Source: Nostoc favosum CHAB5714
Lineage (GTDB): Bacteria; Cyanobacteriota; Cyanobacteriia; Cyanobacteriales; Nostocaceae
Assembly (NCBI RefSeq): GCF_020829495.1
Contig: NZ_JAIVFQ010000013.1
Span: forward strand, 1 to 64,000
Length of the DNA stretch: 64,000 nucleotides
Direction: 5' to 3'
Part shown: piece by piece, positions 28,637 through 37,682 of the stretch
Numbering within the stretch: position 1 is the first letter of the stretch
Layout of the letters: each line of letters starts with the position of its first letter
The notes under the pieces: model-generated
What the model was told of the DNA's origin: nothing
What the model saw: only the letters and a program-made list of their open reading frames with translations
The model's database searches: none
Program-made: the position numbers and the translations under genes

Positions 28637-29293
28637 ATGGGTGCATCTCACAGTATGGAAGTATCGCAGTTTTGCCTTGAGGGCAGATTTATAGATTTTG
28701 TTATTAAAGATGGCTATAAGCTTAAAGGCTTAATGCTGGGGACTCATGAGGGTGAGTCTTATATTAAACTCGCTAAACATTTACGGGCTGCTTTTGACTT
28801 GCGCTTACCACCAGGGACTTGGCTGCAAGTTGTTGGTTATAAAGAATACGATATAAAAAAAGACAAAGTTACACTGAAAGCTGAACGTGTGATGGCGGCG
28901 CGTTCTGAAATGGCGACAGTTCAAACCATCGCTGCACCACAAGAACCCCCATCTATTGATAATGCCAAGGTAAAACCAGCTAAAACTAAAGCCACGATTT
29001 TGGTGTGTCAAAAATCTGATTGCATGAAACGCGGTGGTAAAGCAGTTTGTCAGGCGTTGGAGGCGGCTTTAAGCGATCGCGGTTTAGAAGACCAAGTTAC
29101 AATCAAGGGCACTGGTTGTATGAAGAACTGTAAAGCTGGGCCTAACCTAGTTATGCCAGATAAAACGCGCCATAGCCGAATTCAAGCTACACAGGTTCCG
29201 GCGTTGATGGATAAGCATTTTGGTGACAAGAATTCAGAAGCACAGCCTGATAATTTAAGAGAAGCGGCGATATTTAATGCTAAGTTTTGCTGA
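28637..29293 (+). CDS. Thioredoxin-like [2Fe-2S] ferredoxin domain protein
   Basis: An N-terminal domain of about 95 residues (SMEVSQFCLEGRFIDFVI, LRLPPGTWLQVVGYKE) resembles an OB-like fold. The C-terminal domain (residues 115-205) has CQKSDCMKRGGKAVC and GTGCMKNCKAGPNLV, giving the four-cysteine pattern of thioredoxin-like [2Fe-2S] ferredoxins related to the NuoE/HoxE fold. A single-electron transfer role is likely; the partner is not evident. AAAGGAGG eight bases before ATG 28637 is an unusually strong ribosome binding site for this region. Confidence 0.85.
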   Translation: MGASHSMEVSQFCLEGRFIDFVIKDGYKLKGLMLGTHEGESYIKLAKHLRAAFDLRLPPGTWLQVVGYKEYDIKKDKVTLKAERVMAARSEMATVQTIAAPQEPPSIDNAKVKPAKTKATILVCQKSDCMKRGGKAVCQALEAALSDRGLEDQVTIKGTGCMKNCKAGPNLVMPDKTRHSRIQATQVPALMDKHFGDKNSEAQPDNLREAAIFNAKFC

Positions 29294-29453
29294 AAAAAAT
29301 AGCGAAATCTTGACATTTGAATGAGAAAGCTTAATAATATCTTCATTAAGTGTGTTCCATTAATACTCGGCATTCGGTTTTTGCCAAGTATTTCCAAGAG
29401 TTTCAAATTAAGCGATCGCCTACGATTTGTCATCAGCAAGGCAAAGTAGTAGT

Positions 29454-29493
29454 GGCGATCGCTTAATATTTGTATGCAATTGAGTTTAGCGAT
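29454..29493. repeat. 40-bp interspersed repeat, copy 1 of 3
   Basis: GGCGATCGCTTAATATTTGT with ATGCAATTGAGTTTAGCGAT. A copy with one difference lies at 30647-30686 and a diverged third at 30717-30750. Together they bracket the toxin-antitoxin genes. Confidence 0.85.
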
Positions 29494-29579
29494 GCCTGCG
29501 GTTCAAGAAGCCGAAGCAAAGCAGCTTGTCGTCCAAAAAGTAAAATCCCTCGCAATCATTTTCAAATGGCAGCATTGTC

Positions 29580-29825
29580 ATGAACAACCTCAGCGTCCAG
29601 CTTCCTGACTCTTTGTACAAAAGTTTCCAGGAACTTGCCAAACAAGACAGCATTTCTATGGATCAGTTTGTGGCGACAGCAGTTGCAGAGAAAATCGCTG
29701 CACTAACAACTGAAATTTATCTAGGTGAGTTAGCAAAGCGAGGCAGTCGAGAAAAATACGACGCAGTTTTAGCTAAAGTACCAGATATTGAACCGGAATC
29801 TTACGATCGCTTACCCACAGCCTAA
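29580..29825 (+). CDS. Ribbon-helix-helix antitoxin-like protein
   Basis: The 81-residue product begins NNLSVQLPDSLYKSFQELA, a ribbon strand and first helix of CopG/Arc-like DNA-binding proteins, then SISMDQFVATAVAEKIAAL, the second helix. The C-terminal tail (LAKRGSREKYDAVLAKVPD) is like that of antitoxins in cyanobacterial genomes. No toxin gene follows on the same strand; the nearest is the convergent PIN gene. It is either an orphan antitoxin or a small repressor. Confidence 0.75.
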   Translation: MNNLSVQLPDSLYKSFQELAKQDSISMDQFVATAVAEKIAALTTEIYLGELAKRGSREKYDAVLAKVPDIEPESYDRLPTA

Positions 29826-29880
29826 CAACGCAGTGCAGGGGATGTGCAGAGTTTTCAACCTCAGTGTTAAGTTGACTTGA

Positions 29881-30294
29881 TTATTCAGGTATAACCAAAG
29901 TCAGAAAATCTCTAGCACTAACAATTGCAATACCTTGATAACTGCCCAGAGGTAACAAATGCCGCTTGTCGCCTGTAACAATGTGAGTTGCATTCCCAAC
30001 AATGGCGCATTCTAGTACCATGTTATCGTTTGGGTCAGTAGTGAGAAAATTTAAAGTGTTGGCAATTGTGATTAGGCGTAGAAAACTAAGCAAATCAGCT
30101 ATTGTCTCAATTACTTGAATAGGCGTAAATTTCAACTTCTGTTCTAATTTTTCGGTCAGTTCATCAAGTATTTCTGGACAGATTAAACCTTTTACCCGGC
30201 CTTGGCGTGCCAAATCAATACAGTGATAAGGACTACCTTTCCAGCCAATAGCAGAGAGTAAAACATTTGTATCAAACACTACTACTGGTAGCAC
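29881..30294 (-). CDS. PIN-domain toxin (VapC-like, PIN_3)
   Basis: VVVFDTNVLLSAIGWKGSP at the N terminus carries the first catalytic Asp. ICPEILDELTEKLE gives the conserved Glu, and LTTDPNDNMVLECAI and HIVTGDKRHLL give the later Asp residues, so the metal site is complete. Such proteins are RNases and usually toxins. The gene overlaps the upstream antitoxin gene by 13 bp. The length of 137 is normal. Confidence 0.85.
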   Translation of the reverse strand: MLPVVVFDTNVLLSAIGWKGSPYHCIDLARQGRVKGLICPEILDELTEKLEQKLKFTPIQVIETIADLLSFLRLITIANTLNFLTTDPNDNMVLECAIVGNATHIVTGDKRHLLPLGSYQGIAIVSARDFLTLVIPE

Positions 30295-30536
30295 TGTCTG
30301 TCCTCATGCACTAAGTCATCTATAAATGACTCACGTTCATCTTCTGACATACTATCCCAATCTAAACCACGTTCAGCACACAAGTTCCGTAATTGGTTTT
30401 GGGCATACTCCATACGAGAATCCCGCTCTTGCTCACTTTCTTTTGCTAGGGCTAATAATACTACTCGTTTACTCTCTGGCGGTAGTTGCTTAACTAATTC
30501 AATTACTTGTTCATTGCTCAATGTCAGTTTTGGCAT
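30282..30536 (-). CDS. Antitoxin partner of the PIN-domain toxin
   Basis: An 84-residue, charged helical protein (LTLSNEQVIELVKQLPPES, KRVVLLALAKESEQERDSR, EDERESFIDDLVHEDRQ). This is the usual small protein placed before cyanobacterial PIN_3 toxins. The C-terminal acidic end is suited to wrap the toxin. The 13-bp overlap with the toxin start suggests coupled translation. Confidence 0.75.
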   Translation of the reverse strand: MPKLTLSNEQVIELVKQLPPESKRVVLLALAKESEQERDSRMEYAQNQLRNLCAERGLDWDSMSEDERESFIDDLVHEDRQCYQ

Positions 30537-30966
30537 CGTTAATTACCGGAAAACTGGATTAGTTTTTCTAAATTCTTATTTCAGCGTATCAAGAAATTTG
30601 ACTAGCGATCGCCTCAACCCTCTCATTAGAAGGGGACAGTTGTAAAGGCGATCGCTTAATATTTGTATGCAATTGGGTTTAGCGATTGCAAAGCTGTTTG
30701 TCATTAGTTAGCTAAAATCGCTTAATATTTAGACGCAATTAGGTTTAGCCGCCAGTCTCCCGAAGGTAAGTTAACTCAGATATTGCGCTTACCCGTGCGT
30801 CCGCCAGAGATTGAAATCTCAGGCTCATAGCGCAAGTCCACTCAAGTGGACTGAAACCCTTTTCCAGTTTTGTTTAGAAGACTTTAGGTGTAAGAGAGGG
30901 AATTGATTCCCAGGCGGTTGTTGGGACTTGTGGGTTTTCTGGTGGCTAGGTTGGAAATTACATGAT
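30537..30966. repeat. Intergenic region with copies 2 and 3 of the 40-bp repeat
   Basis: Copy 2 is at 30647-30686 and a diverged copy 3 at 30717-30750 (ATCGCTTAATATTTAGACGC and onward). No gene seen. GCGATCGCC sites are frequent. Confidence 0.7.
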
Positions 30967-33393
30967 CTAAGTTAGAGAAGACTGCAACAACTGTCGCATG
31001 GATGTAGCCTGCACATGGTCAGGGAACACGGTTAAAAAGTAATTTAGGTCTTGGATAGCTACATGGATACGCTCTAAGGAAGCACCTTGAGATAAGGTAT
31101 ACCGATATAATTGCTCTGCTGGTTGAGTGTAATGAGCAGCCAAATAATAAAGGGCTAAATTAAAGGTGTTACGCCAGTCTTTAGTATCTTTTTCGTAATG
31201 CTGTTTAGCAAGCTTGATAGCAAGTGCTAAGTCAATTTGTGCTTTGTTTGCTTGGTTAAGAGCTAGGTAGCTTAAAGCGCGATCATACAAGTACCAATCA
31301 TCGTGAGATTTTAAGCCAATAGCGCAGTTGAAATCTGCAAGAGCTTCATTGTACCGCTTAAGCTGGAGGAAAGTTTGACCGCGACTTGCGATCGCCCAGT
31401 CAAGTTTAGGGTTAAGTTCAATCGCGCGATCAAAATCTTCGAGGGCTTGCGTATAACGCTCCATTAAACGGTAAGTTTCACCTCTACTTGCGATCACCCA
31501 CTCATATTTTGGGTTAAGTTCAATTAAACGGTAAGTTACACCACGAATTGTGATCGCCCAGTCATATTTTGGGTTAAGTTCAATTAAACGGTCAAAATCT
31601 TCTAGGGCTTCCGTATAACGCTTCATTAAATGGTAAGTTACACCACGATTTGCGAGCGCCCAGGCATATTTAGAGTCAAGTTCAATAGCTCGGTCAAAAT
31701 CTGGGAGAGCTTCTTCGTAACGCTTCATTAAACGGTAAATCTCACCGCGCCAACCTAGAGCAATTGATTGCCATTTAATCTCAATCTTAGAACTCTGTAT
31801 AACTGCGGTAAACATTTCCAATGTAACTTGATAAAGGTTTTCCTCATAAGCTTTTAACCCATTCGCTAATTGCTCACCCCAACGCTGAACTTCAGAGGAA
31901 TCCGCATCTTTACCAGCCTGAAACATTACTTCTGCATATTGTTGGGCAAATTTGCGTTGATTTTTGAGTGCAGCGAGAAATTCATTGAGAGCTACAGATA
32001 AATTCTTTTGGGGTGACTGACATAACCTGTGGTACAAGACATTTAAAGTGTGACTTTGCCAGCTAGGATCGCGCTGTTTTTCCTCTTCTTCCAATTGCAG
32101 ATCATTCCGCAGACTGTCATAATATTCTGCCAACTTACCATGTATGTCAGCCCAACCTTGCGGCGATGAAAGGCGCTTGTGGCGTAACATTTGCGTTTTA
32201 ACCACATCATGATAAGCCCAGCCATCAGAGCGTTCATTGACAAAGGATGTTTCTTTTAGCCAAGTAAATAGCTCATCAGCTTCTTTTTCTCCTCTTAATT
32301 TGGCGATAACATCCCGATTCAAACACCGAGGAATGGCAGCATCAAGCGCCACTTGTTGCCGTTTGGGATCATCAACCCATTTTAAAAAGCGTTCTACAGC
32401 ACTGCTACTAGGCTCAATTACCTGGTTAGGGTCGTTAGGATGAGCATCTGCTAGCATTCCCACTAGCAGGGGTAAATTTCCAGAAAGGCGTAAAATCACT
32501 TCAATAATGCGATTGTCCGTAATGCCTTTCCGAGTTAGATAATGTTGGGCTTCTTCTTCTGTAAACGGTTCTAGGGGAAAACGAACAATTAACCCTTCGT
32601 AAGGTGCCCAATGATTTTTATCTAATTCATGGCGACCGGCGATCGCTATCAATATATTGAGAGATACTTCACCGTGGCGACCCTCTAGAATTTCGCGTAG
32701 CCAGTTATCTAGGAATTCTCCCGTGCGTTCATAGGTATCAAGAAACAGAACAACAGCAGTTTCTTTAGCAATTTTAAAAATATCTTGCAAAAATAGCGGC
32801 GTCAGCACTTCTTCAGGCTCTTGAACTAATAGCACATCGTCTTTATTTGTTATTTTCTTTGCAACATAAGATGCCCATTCTCCGGCTTGGGTAGCGAAAG
32901 CATCCTCATCTACAAAGTCAAATACAGCACCGCCAACGGGAACTCGACGCGCCAGACGCACACCAGTTTTTACCATAGTTTTCCCTACAAAAGCGGAAAA
33001 GCCTTGAGGAGCTTCTGGATCAGTTTCTAATTCTTGGCGCTTTTGACGGTAAACTTTGTAGCGTTCTGTAAACTGCGTTAGTTTGTGACCTTGCCGTTCT
33101 AACTCTTCAGCTAGACGACCCATGACTTCTGGTATAGTTTTTTCAGCTTCATCGATGTAAGCGGAGATAATTTTTGCTTCGTCAGCAATTTTACGAAACT
33201 GCCGTAACAGCGTACTTTTACCCACCCCGCCTTGACCCCAAATGTTATACAGAAAACGACGGCGATCGTCTTCTGGGGGTAATGCTAGATTTTGGCGAAA
33301 TTGGTTTACTTGGTCTTCACGACCCACAAAACCTGATTGCTGGCGCTGCTTAAGAATATCTTGTAGACTCTTGGGCTTGTTTTGCGGGTTCAT
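30967..33393 (-). CDS. STAND-type NTPase with C-terminal TPR repeats
   Basis: After a short leader, FVGREDQVNQFRQNL and the Walker A motif WGQGGVGKSTLL (near residue 50) start an AAA/STAND-like NTPase; LFLDTYERTG is the Walker B region and RLSGNLPLLVGMLADA resembles the GLPL-type helix of NB-ARC/NACHT-like ATPases. A winged-helix-like segment follows. Residues about 545-760 hold five or six TPR units (AWALANRGVTYHLMKRYTEA, DFDRAIELNPK). STAND proteins are signal-driven switches, and some act in phage defence. No fused effector domain is seen, so the output is unknown. ATG 33393 is preferred to an ATG four codons upstream. Confidence 0.85.
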   Translation of the reverse strand: MNPQNKPKSLQDILKQRQQSGFVGREDQVNQFRQNLALPPEDDRRRFLYNIWGQGGVGKSTLLRQFRKIADEAKIISAYIDEAEKTIPEVMGRLAEELERQGHKLTQFTERYKVYRQKRQELETDPEAPQGFSAFVGKTMVKTGVRLARRVPVGGAVFDFVDEDAFATQAGEWASYVAKKITNKDDVLLVQEPEEVLTPLFLQDIFKIAKETAVVLFLDTYERTGEFLDNWLREILEGRHGEVSLNILIAIAGRHELDKNHWAPYEGLIVRFPLEPFTEEEAQHYLTRKGITDNRIIEVILRLSGNLPLLVGMLADAHPNDPNQVIEPSSSAVERFLKWVDDPKRQQVALDAAIPRCLNRDVIAKLRGEKEADELFTWLKETSFVNERSDGWAYHDVVKTQMLRHKRLSSPQGWADIHGKLAEYYDSLRNDLQLEEEEKQRDPSWQSHTLNVLYHRLCQSPQKNLSVALNEFLAALKNQRKFAQQYAEVMFQAGKDADSSEVQRWGEQLANGLKAYEENLYQVTLEMFTAVIQSSKIEIKWQSIALGWRGEIYRLMKRYEEALPDFDRAIELDSKYAWALANRGVTYHLMKRYTEALEDFDRLIELNPKYDWAITIRGVTYRLIELNPKYEWVIASRGETYRLMERYTQALEDFDRAIELNPKLDWAIASRGQTFLQLKRYNEALADFNCAIGLKSHDDWYLYDRALSYLALNQANKAQIDLALAIKLAKQHYEKDTKDWRNTFNLALYYLAAHYTQPAEQLYRYTLSQGASLERIHVAIQDLNYFLTVFPDHVQATSMRQLLQSSLT

Positions 33394-33495
33394 TACAAGA
33401 TTCAATTTTGAGATGCTTAATGTTTACAGGATAACTACTAAATATACAAGGTGTATTTCGGAATTTATCAAACTTTTTCTAGGTAATTTTTATGC

Positions 33496-33705
33496 GTTGA
33501 CCTTCTGAGGCTCGACGTTGACCTTCTGAGGCTCAATGTTCACCTTCTGAGGCTCGACGTTGACCTTTTGAGGCTCGACGTTGACCTTCTGAGGCTCAAT
33601 GTTCACCTTCTGAGGCTCGACGTTGACCTTTTGAGGCTCGACGTTGACCTTCTGAGGCTCGACGTTGACCTTCTGAGGCTCGACGTTGACCTTCTGAGGC
33701 TCAAA
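33496..33705. repeat. Tandem array of ten 21-bp units upstream of the STAND gene
   Basis: Ten units of 21 bp, consensus GTTGACCTTCTGAGGCTCG followed by AC or AT. Variants differ at two or three fixed positions. Because 21 is a multiple of three, a frame on the minus strand reads (VEPQKVN)n through the whole array, closing with a stop at 33493-33495, but no ATG, GTG or TTG start was found in that frame. Confidence 0.9.
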
Positions 33706-33834
33706 AATGCCCTGGCGACTTAGCGCTTCTCAATGGAGTTCAATACAGACCTAACCCCCAGCCCCTTCTCTACAAGGAGAGAGGTTTGGAGAGAGGTCAA
33801 AGTGTATTTTAGATAAACGAGATGCGCTATAGAA

Positions 33835-33978
33835 CAATACGGTTCAGTTAAGGACAAGACTTATCCAAAATTAATAAAAAACGAACCACAAAGGGCGCAA
33901 AGGACACAAAGGAATAAGAGTTTCAGAGAGTTTTTGCATAAGTCCTGAAAGGTTTTTGGCGCTAACTGAACCGTATTG
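33835..33978. mobile_element. Miniature element, 10-bp target duplication family
   Basis: Terminal inverted repeats CAATACGGTTCAGTTA and TAACTGAACCGTATTG are perfect over 16 bp. CGCTATAGAA lies directly on both sides (33825-33834 and 33979-33988), a perfect 10-bp target duplication. A degenerate AGGACTTACGCA-type element seems to lie inside (TTGCATAAGTCCT near 33945). No coding capacity. Confidence 0.85.
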
Positions 33979-34134
33979 CGCTATAGAAATCGCAACTATA
34001 CAAACAAAACCTCCCTTGGCAGGTTTCAAAAATCTTTGGATTCAAAACGCGAAAAGGGCATAACATTGTTATGCCCCTACAAATGACCTGTATTTTACCA
34101 ACTTGACAACTGCTATACTTGCCTATTGCAAGTT

Positions 34135-34515
34135 TTAGCTAGCTGCGGTTTCGGGTTGCTTTTTCTTAGAACGGCGGTTGAACCTGCGTCCCATCTCATC
34201 AATTACTGCATCTAAACCTGTGACATCACCGCTAGCTTTGGCATAGCTATAAACTGCTAATGCTGCTGCATACGCTTCGCTAGCAGAGGCTATACAGGTA
34301 TCATCCACCAGTTCTTGCAGTTGCGTTAGAGACAAAAGTACTGGATACAACGCTTCAAACAGGGCTAAATCTCGACGCATTTCTTCTAAATCAAAAGAAC
34401 GGGGCAAAAAGTTAGGATTCTGTGTCGCTACTTCTAACGCTTTGCTGACAAAAGCCCGACTTTTATCTCCCATCTTCAACATTGTTCGCCGTTCTTCGGT
34501 AGTCAAATCTACCAA
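34135..34515 (-). CDS. Conserved cyanobacterial protein, 126 aa
   Basis: An alpha-helical protein: ERRTMLKMGDKSRAFVSKAL, then EEMRRDLALFEALYPVLLSL, then ASEAYAAALAVYSYAKASGD and a basic tail RRFNRRSKKKQPE. It resembles small conserved proteins of unknown function found widely in filamentous cyanobacteria. Translation may begin at TTG 34515; the frame stays open further upstream (IREKLPFL) but has no standard start there. It is flanked by pseudogenes and mobile elements. Confidence 0.6.
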   Translation of the reverse strand: MVDLTTEERRTMLKMGDKSRAFVSKALEVATQNPNFLPRSFDLEEMRRDLALFEALYPVLLSLTQLQELVDDTCIASASEAYAAALAVYSYAKASGDVTGLDAVIDEMGRRFNRRSKKKQPETAAS

Positions 34516-34590
34516 AAACGGTAACTTTTCTCTAATTGTAGCGATCGCACACCTCCCAATTATTCTCAGTATTAATACTAAGTAGTCTGG

Positions 34591-34896
34591 TTGATATTGG
34601 TAATATTATTTGAAACATCAATGTATTGCATTTTGAAGTGCGGAATGTGGGTTTTAAGACAACGGACAATTAATCATTTCATCGTTGATTTCTACTGTCC
34701 TATTTTAAAAGTAGTGATAGGAATTGATGGGGATAGTCATTTTACAGATCAGTTTTTTTACAGCAGCGATCGCCTTCCAATGCTCATCATCCAACCTCAG
34801 AACTTGAACATCCGAGCAAAAAGCCTGAAACTAAAGGAAATCCTTGAGCTAAAGAAATTAGATTTGCCAGACGATGCCTGGAATTTGCCATTTTAG
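34591..34896 (+). pseudogene. DUF559 endonuclease-like fragment
   Basis: VLRQRTINHFIVDFYCPILK with VVIGIDGDSHFTDQ matches the core of DUF559 (Vsr-like PD-(D/E)XK) proteins, where F-I-V-D-F-Y-C, an (I/L)-E-I-D-G and the following strand are typical. The N-terminal helix with the usual TPAE-x-x-LW is absent, and the end (LKKLDLPDDAWNLPF) does not fit the family. The Glu of the E-I-D-G motif is Gly here. I read it as a decayed copy. Confidence 0.55.
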
Positions 34897-35019
34897 ATAA
34901 AAACGCCACATCTTTACTAGATTCGTTTTTGAAAAACCCTTATCAAATAACTCTTCTCAAGATATTTTGTGCAGAGACGCAATTTCACTCGCATCTCCAC
35001 AATCTCTTTCCATTGACTT

Positions 35020-35766
35020 TTATTGTGCGTTCACAAATTCCAAATACCCACTGCTAAGTTCTTTCACCGCCAAGTCATAAAATTGCTTACCATGTTCAGG
35101 CGTTGCTAAAGCCGGATTTGATCCCATGCGTCCATCTGGATAACGCACTCGAAAGTCAGCTGCGCTGTAAATCCTATGTCCGCTTGCAACTTCTGGTGAA
35201 AGATATGCTTGCTTAATCGCCTCTGGATAAACGTACTGGGTGAGTGCTACTTCACTTGGGGTTGCATGAGAACCTTCTTGATCCCCATATAATTCTTTAG
35301 CTAGCTTATATACAGAACCGCACATAAACCAGTTTGCCACTTGACATTGCACCTGTTGAGCATTGGGAATCTGCAAATCTTCTAAATGCGCGTAAGTTTC
35401 TGAAAAAGCAGCTTTCAGGGTGGCGATATTACCACCATGTCCGTTAATAAAGTAGAACTTGCTAAAACCAGCTTTGGCTAAACAAGTTATATAATCTCGC
35501 ACTACTTGAATTAAAGTGCTGGAACGCAGACTGATTGAGCCAGGAAAGGCAGTATGGTGCAGTGCCATCCCCACATTGATTGTAGGGCCAACGATCGCTT
35601 GAGTTGCATCACCTACACCAGCTGCGATCGCTTCTGCACAAATGGCATCAGTACCAATTAACCCCGTTGGCCCATGTTGTTCTGTGGAACCAATAGGGAA
35701 AATAATCCCCTTTGACTGCTGTAAATAAGCTTCGACTTCTTGCCAAGTACTTAAATGCAGTAACAT
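35020..35766 (-). CDS. Creatininase family amidohydrolase
   Basis: The metal-binding motifs of the family are present: IIFPIGSTEQHGPTGLIGTD (Glu, His and Asp), FINGHGGNIATLKAAF (the glycine-rich NGHGGN loop) and EGSHATPSEVALTQ (Glu). Creatininase-like enzymes act on cyclic amides; relatives take part in cofactor and guanidino-compound metabolism, so the substrate cannot be fixed. The length of 248 is typical. ATG 35766. Confidence 0.9.
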   Translation of the reverse strand: MLLHLSTWQEVEAYLQQSKGIIFPIGSTEQHGPTGLIGTDAICAEAIAAGVGDATQAIVGPTINVGMALHHTAFPGSISLRSSTLIQVVRDYITCLAKAGFSKFYFINGHGGNIATLKAAFSETYAHLEDLQIPNAQQVQCQVANWFMCGSVYKLAKELYGDQEGSHATPSEVALTQYVYPEAIKQAYLSPEVASGHRIYSAADFRVRYPDGRMGSNPALATPEHGKQFYDLAVKELSSGYLEFVNAQ

Positions 35767-36229
35767 TTTTGATGATTTTCCTCAATAAAATTGCGGTGGG
35801 ACGAAACCTTTCTCTGTTAAAACCCCACTAACATGATTATGAACTCTCTAGATTGTCTGTGGTGACGTAGCCTCTCGTAGAGAAGCGGCTTGTCGTAGAC
35901 ATCGCTACGATAAATTTCAATAATAAGATCCCCGACTTCTCAAACTAGTCGGGGATCTATGGCTTTCACATTTTTACTTATCAGTGACTAATCTTGCAAT
36001 AATTTTCTGCAAAATTTGGAGGAAATAAACTATTTATTTCTATGAATATTGTTTAGAGGATGGAGTTGTAAGCAGTTTCGACAGATGTGGATTAAGCAAT
36101 TTACTGATTCTGCCACTTTATCCTACGACAATTGCTACGAACCTCCGCATCATAAAAATCTAAATTTTCTTATGAGATGTTTTCTTCAGGATCATCAACT
36201 AGATAATGGGGATCAATCTTTTCTGTTTA
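35767..36229. other. Intergenic region with palindromic repeats
   Basis: A Nostoc-type repeat (GCCTCTCGTAGAGAAGCGGC, then TTGTCGTAGACATCGC) is at 35870-35908, and the palindrome GATCCCCGACT/AGTCGGGGATC at 35927-35957. The latter recurs near 11439. The rest is AT-rich; no gene seen. Confidence 0.6.
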
Positions 36230-36502
36230 CTACTCAAAGTAATAATGTTTTTTCACATCCTTTGTAATTTCCCAGGTGCAGGACATGCCAGCAGGAAAAG
36301 TCACCAAATCGCCTTTACCCATTTGCACTGGCTGTCCACCATCAGGAGTAACAACAACATCACCTTCCAAAAAGTAGCAAGTTTCTTGAGAATCATAAGT
36401 CCAAGGAAATTTGGAAACTTCCTTTTTCCAAATTCCCCATTTAGAGACATCCAATTCATTGAGGCGTTCTTGCCTGGGTTGATGCTCAATTTTGATTTCC
36501 AT
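36230..36502 (-). CDS. Cupin-domain protein (DUF861 type)
   Basis: A single small cupin of 90 residues: EVSKFPWTYDSQETCYFLEG, then GDVVVTPDGGQPVQMGKGDL and VTFPAGMSCTWEITKDVKKH. The (G)-x5-x-E-T-C-Y-x-L-E-G pattern and D-L-V-x-F-P fit the RmlC-like cupins of the EutQ/DUF861 kind. Metal-binding histidines are largely missing, which is common in this subgroup. The function is unknown. Confidence 0.85.
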   Translation of the reverse strand: MEIKIEHQPRQERLNELDVSKWGIWKKEVSKFPWTYDSQETCYFLEGDVVVTPDGGQPVQMGKGDLVTFPAGMSCTWEITKDVKKHYYFE

Positions 36503-36524
36503 ATTGTGTTTTATCTAGTTATGT

Positions 36525-36896
36525 TCAGCAGTAGGATTGAATATCCTCTCCACACTGATCTACTAAATAACACAAAGCGCGAAAACGCAAGTAGACAAGT
36601 TCGTTATAAAGCGGATTAAGTTTGCACATTGGCGGAATGTGCCCTATTTTGCGACCAAAAAGCATGAGATCGCGCTCGAATGGACACTGGGCAGGAATGA
36701 GTTTAGCAATAAGTTTGGCTAATTTCCGATTCTGAATCTCAAATTTGTCCAGCCATTGACGTAATGGTTGCAGTAAATCTAATTTAGGTCTAGCAAATCG
36801 CTTTTTACTACCTGTTTGATTCTTTTCTTCTAAAGGGCTAACAAAAACAGGCAGAAAAATACGCTGATTAAGTGTTTTAAGCATAGTCGTAGGCAA
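36525..36896 (-). CDS. Mo-dependent nitrogenase family protein (paralog 1)
   Basis: The C-terminal 85 residues (LLQPLRQWLDKFEIQNRKLA, LIPAQCPFERDLMLFGRKIG, HIPPMCKLNPLYNELVYLRF, CGEDIQSYC) are the Mo-dependent nitrogenase C-terminal family, with conserved cysteines in AQCPFERD, PPMCKLNP and at the end. A non-conserved basic N-terminal region of 38 residues is extra. The family is widespread in cyanobacteria and its name comes from similarity only. A second copy is at 43738-44025. The cupin gene follows 22 bp downstream. Confidence 0.85.
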   Translation of the reverse strand: MPTTMLKTLNQRIFLPVFVSPLEEKNQTGSKKRFARPKLDLLQPLRQWLDKFEIQNRKLAKLIAKLIPAQCPFERDLMLFGRKIGHIPPMCKLNPLYNELVYLRFRALCYLVDQCGEDIQSYC

Positions 36897-37682
36897 GGTT
36901 TTCCTTGTGTAGATGAACTATTTGCCGATTGGGAATATTAACATGTAATCTGTTAACCAATTTGCATTATGCTTGGAAATTCGGAAGGAAAAGAAGCACA
37001 AGGCAAACAATTTACATGCATCTTTGGGGGGAAATTGTTTAACTAATTGTTATTTAAGCCCACCAAATCGGGAAGAACTGTCCCGTTAAATACAAAATAA
37101 CAAAGAAAATATAAAAATGGCATTTCTTTAACTTATGGATTGCTAATCTTGGAGATAGCAATTTTATATATTAAATATAAATGCCTGGTTCTCAAACTGC
37201 CTAGTATCTAGAGATGGACTTTGGGAAAGAAAAAACAGTTTAGCTCTGAGTCCATATAGACTTGGCTAGGATTAGCCTCTAATATCTAGCGATTTTATGC
37301 TATTAAATATCTAGTAATCTGTCTACTATGTTACACTAGCTAGCCTAGATATTATCTAATAAGTAGCAAGAAATCCTTTGATAAGTCCAAGCTAATATAC
37401 TTAGAACTTATACCATTTACAAGAATATTTTGCAATAAATGCATTGCGTGTAAGGGCGTACAGCAGTATGCCCCTACCAATATAGCGCTTCTCACTTGGG
37501 CGCAATACAGTCTGAATCTCACCCCGTATTTGAGGCGTGCAAATACTCCCCTCTCTTTGCTAAGGAGAGGGGTTAGGGGTGAGGTTTAAAAAAGTAGTTT
37601 ATGCAAAGGAGAACCGTTATACATATATCTGATATTTTGTGAAATGGTTTAATTACAAAAAAATGGTATAATTACAAAAATC
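36897..37682. other. Intergenic region, possible decayed miniature element
   Basis: AT-rich upstream half, probably with the promoter of the preceding gene. TATAGCGCTTCTCA (about 37480) and GGAGAACCGTTATA (about 37608-37621) are imperfect inverted ends around a CCCCTCTC/GAGAGGGG hairpin. A similar TAGCGCTTCTCA...GAGATGCGCTATA unit is at 33719-33832. No gene. Confidence 0.45.

Noticed and set aside
28637..29293. Thioredoxin-like ferredoxin as a NADH dehydrogenase or hydrogenase subunit
   Set aside because: The Cys pattern fits the fold only; no hox or nuo genes are near, so no complex can be assigned.
33496..33705. CRISPR-like array
   Set aside because: Units are contiguous with no spacers and no cas genes are near; it is a plain tandem repeat.
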